Source: Pirellulaceae bacterium
Lineage (GTDB): Bacteria > Planctomycetota > Planctomycetia > Pirellulales > Pirellulaceae
Length of the DNA stretch: 6,948 nt
Direction of reading: 5' to 3'
Assembly: GCA_030744095.1 (NCBI GenBank)
Contig: JASLRF010000114.1
Location: 1-6,948, forward strand
Part shown: one piece after another, positions 5,793 to 6,948 of the stretch
How positions within the stretch are numbered: the stretch's first letter is position 1
Layout: every line of letters begins with the position of its first letter
Position numbers and translations under genes: made by a program
Notes under the pieces: model-generated
Database searches by the model: none
Seen by the model: the letters and a program-made list of their open reading frames with translations, nothing else
What the model was told of the DNA's origin: nothing

Positions 5793-6948
5793 CTATTCGG
5801 CGACTCCTAGCGTGACGTTGAGATCGACTTCGCGACCTTCACGGATGATCCCTAACACCACTTGGTCACCCGGCTTCTTGTTCTCGACCACATCCAGCAA
5901 TTCGTCGCCACTTCTGACCGGTTTGCCATCAATCGCCAGAATGAGATCCGCATTACGACGGTCGAGGTAGGTTCGTTCAGTGATGAAAGGCCCAGTCTGT
6001 TTGCGTTCGGTAATCCATTTAAAGCCTCGCAGCCCTGCTGTGTCCGCGGGGCCTTTCTTGATGACTTCGATCACTAACAAGCCGCGATCAGTTTCGTAGA
6101 CGGACGATATCCCAATCACGGGACGAAGCACGCGACCGCGCTCGATCAGCTCCGGTACGACGCGCTTGATCGTGTTAACCGGGATGGCGAACCCGACTCC
6201 CGAATTGGCTTGCGTGTGGCTGGCAATCGCGGTGTTCATACCAATCATCGTGGCTTGACCATTTAACAGAGGTCCGCCCGAGTTACCGGGGTTCAAAGCC
6301 GCGTCGATCTGGATGACAGACTTGATATCATCACGCGAGCGACCTGTCCGTGACGGCAGCTTGCGATTCAAGCTGGACAGGATGCCGACGGTCAGCGTGC
6401 GTTCGAGCCCAAATGGGTTCCCGATCGCAAGTGCTTTTTGCCCGACGCGCAGATTGCTTGAATCACCGAATTTAATCGGATAGAGCGCCTCGCGTGGCGC
6501 GGAGATGCGCAGCACCGCAATGTCATTGGCCGGATCGCGACCAATCAGTCCTGCCTCGTATGACTCGCCGTTGAATAACGTGACACTGACCTCACTTGCC
6601 CCTTCCACCACATGCCAATTGGTCAAAATGTGCCCGGTTGTGTCGAGCACCGAACCGGAACCCGTGCCGGCCGGAACGTGATCGGAACGCATGAACATTT
6701 CGCGCGTCAACGTTTTCGTCGTGATGTGGACAACGCTCCGATTGACAGTCTCGTAGACAGAGATGTTCACGCGTTCGTCAGGCGTAAAGCGGTTCAGGTC
6801 TGCTCTGGCAACAACGTGCGGTGTTCGCGTCGCCCCGGTATCATCGATCAAATCCGCAGGCACTCGAGTCGGCGGCGCTACGAACCGTGTTTCCTGGGCT
6901 GTCAAACCGGATCGGTTCGATTGATCTGTCATTGCAATCGCCAAGATC
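5793..6948 (-). CDS. HtrA/Deg-type trypsin-like serine protease with one PDZ domain (5' end probably outside window)
   Basis: This is a protease of the HtrA/Deg family, which degrades or refolds damaged envelope proteins. Numbering from the TTG at 6944, the catalytic triad is complete: His111 in TNWHVVEGA, Asp141 in NDIAVL and Ser222 in NPGNSGGPLL. The protease domain spans about 62-265. A single PDZ domain follows (about 272-383), with the carboxylate-binding-loop region around RPVIGIS and later LILAIDGKPV. The PDZ carries an insert of about 20 residues (308-330). A single PDZ is the DegS/Deg1 layout, not the two-PDZ DegP layout. The visible N-terminus is hydrophilic after a short ILAIAM run, and the frame stays open to the window edge. 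The usual signal peptide or anchor is therefore probably encoded beyond 6948, and TTG 6944 or ATG 6932 are unlikely true starts. The formyltransferase gene follows on the same strand after 187 bases. Confidence 0.93.
   Translation of the reverse strand, partial: ILAIAMTDQSNRSGLTAQETRFVAPPTRVPADLIDDTGATRTPHVVARADLNRFTPDERVNISVYETVNRSVVHITTKTLTREMFMRSDHVPAGTGSGSVLDTTGHILTNWHVVEGASEVSVTLFNGESYEAGLIGRDPANDIAVLRISAPREALYPIKFGDSSNLRVGQKALAIGNPFGLERTLTVGILSSLNRKLPSRTGRSRDDIKSVIQIDAALNPGNSGGPLLNGQATMIGMNTAIASHTQANSGVGFAIPVNTIKRVVPELIERGRVLRPVIGISSVYETDRGLLVIEVIKKGPADTAGLRGFKWITERKQTGPFITERTYLDRRNADLILAIDGKPVRSGDELLDVVENKKPGDQVVLGIIREGREVDLNVTLGVAE

Noticed and set aside
1..6948. Phage defence, CRISPR, transposon or novel gene-cluster signature
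   Set aside because: There are no arrays, transposases, terminal repeats or toxin/effector domains; all five genes belong to recognisable chromosomal families.

Overview
The window carries five protein-coding genes in two converging blocks and looks like a chromosomal segment of a planctomycete, probably Pirellulaceae-like. That placement is an inference. It rests mainly on a bacterial formylmethanofuran:tetrahydromethanopterin formyltransferase standing alone, away from other H4MPT genes. This enzyme is known from methanogens, methylotrophic proteobacteria and planctomycetes. Supporting signs are an HtrA protease with a single PDZ domain, a large-ectodomain sensor kinase and moderately high GC. 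Other H4MPT-carrying bacteria cannot be excluded.

Layout. Positions 1-361 hold no convincing gene. They contain short inverted and direct repeats and a possible -10 hexamer, and probably act as the control region for the rightward block. The rightward block (362-4718) encodes an OmpR/PhoB-type response regulator, a membrane sensor histidine kinase without a HAMP domain, and a polytopic DUF4173/DUF4153-type membrane protein. Gaps of 53 and 44 bases suggest one operon. The leftward block (6948-4706) encodes an HtrA/Deg-type serine protease, whose 5' end is probably cut by the window edge, then the formyltransferase (FhcD/Ftr) 187 bases downstream. The two blocks meet tail to tail and overlap by 13 bases at 4706-4718.

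How the genes work together. The kinase (His410) and regulator (Asp54) have every residue expected of a working phosphotransfer pair. The kinase senses something outside the cytoplasmic membrane through an ectodomain of about 340 residues that contains a Gln/Ser/Asn-rich linker and four cysteines. The DUF4173 protein has no known function; its position suggests it is either a target or a membrane partner of the system. The formyltransferase belongs to H4MPT-linked C1 oxidation and the protease to envelope protein quality control. No functional link between these two, or between them and the two-component system, can be seen.

No mobile element, CRISPR array, RNA gene or obviously new multi-gene system was found. 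The most distinctive points are the isolated C1 gene with a TTG start, the overlapping convergent ends, and the unusual kinase ectodomain.
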